DNA of 64,000 nt, from assembly GCA_037127315.1 (NCBI GenBank), contig JBBBDQ010000352.1, positions 588,501 through 652,500 of the forward strand, given 5' to 3'. Position 1 is the first letter of the stretch. Each line of letters opens with the position of its first letter. The notes under the pieces were generated by a model. That model was not told the DNA's origin and did not search any database. It worked only from the letters and a program-made list of their open reading frames with translations. Shown here in pieces: positions 63,820 through 64,000 of the stretch. The position numbers and the translations under genes are program-made. Origin of the DNA: Ascarosepion bandense (taxonomy: Eukaryota; Mollusca; Cephalopoda; Sepiida; Sepiidae).

Positions 63820-64000
63820 GTTAAGGAAGAAGTTTTTGTTTAGTGACACAATTTTTGGCTGGCTTTTTTTTCAGCACCATTCTGCTTAAGGTGTTCTATC
63901 ATCCACCATTATGAACAAAAATGCAGTAACTTTTTTTGTTTAGTGACACAATTTTTGGCTGGCCTTTTTTTAGCATCACTTTGCTTATAGTGTTCTATCA
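63820..64000 (+). repeat. Tandem repeat, 100-bp unit, at least two copies, running off the window
   Basis: TTTTTGTTTAGTGACACAAT recurs with TAGTGACACA at 63841 and 63941. Both copies end GTGTTCTATCA. It may belong to the Tc1 terminal region. Confidence 0.85.

Noticed and set aside
1..64000. Bacterial-style operons, ribosome binding sites and terminators
   Set aside because: The window has introns, SINEs, LINEs, Penelope and Helitron elements; prokaryotic signals do not apply.

Overview
This is a non-coding-rich, strongly AT-biased eukaryotic window. Nothing in it looks bacterial, archaeal or organellar. The animal is most likely a mollusc and probably a cephalopod (octopus-like). I infer this from three things: dozens of copies of one roughly 310 bp tRNA-derived SINE, a 'CATCATTTAAC...CCATGCTAG' repeat at about 24.08 kb that I associate with squid and octopus sequence, and very many (TA)n tracts beside Penelope-like hairpins. 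The species call is inference from recalled repeat families and was not checked by search.

Only one piece of a host protein-coding gene is convincing: a 129-nt ankyrin-repeat exon at 12731-12859 (+), with a good acceptor and an apparent non-canonical GC donor. The rest of that gene is not visible. Most of the surrounding tens of kilobases are probably its introns or intergenic DNA.

Region by region. 0-5.8 kb holds a LINE-derived short element, an LTR-like stretch with TATA box and AATAAA, SINE pieces and an antisense Gypsy gag/pol relic. 5.8-12.7 kb holds Penelope-like repeats, a Helitron copy, a 98-100 bp tandem array, a mariner relic, a tandemly triplicated SINE head and a 5S-derived element. 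12.7-19 kb holds the ankyrin exon, then an 88-bp intronic minisatellite of about 25 units that is split by a full-length LINE with a visible 12-bp target duplication. 19-28 kb holds an antisense DDE transposase, SINEs, a Helitron and a D34D mariner with both terminal repeats. 28-33 kb holds LINE and RTE tails plus a decayed Gypsy polyprotein gene. 34-46 kb holds tandem repeats, an RTE-type reverse transcriptase containing a 208-bp triplication, a 5S-5S-tRNA-LINE-tail composite SINE, a Helitron, perfect hairpins and a Tc1 derivative. 46.2-52.0 kb is a full-length I/Nimb-type LINE (ORF1 zinc knuckles, endonuclease, reverse transcriptase, RNase H) with an 11-bp target duplication, inserted into an RTE relic. 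52-59 kb holds foldback elements, a TA-flanked MITE, a Helitron containing a SINE, and a Penelope element with reverse transcriptase and endonuclease pieces in opposite orientations. 59.5-64 kb is a Tc1 transposase cut into three by a deleted mariner and two antisense LINE insertions.

The elements appear to depend on each other. Short non-autonomous elements carry the 3' tails of LINEs present in the same window, which suggests they borrow those LINEs' machinery: the dimeric elements at 0.6 and 39.7 kb share a tail with the LINE at 15.2 kb, and the 5S/tRNA composite at 40.0 kb shares one with the Nimb-type LINE at 46.2 kb. Every transposon gene seen here is broken by stops, frameshifts or deletions. 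Short tandem triplications inside transposon sequences recur (208 bp, 69 bp, 199 bp) and are the most unusual structural theme. I did not find a clearly new functional system.
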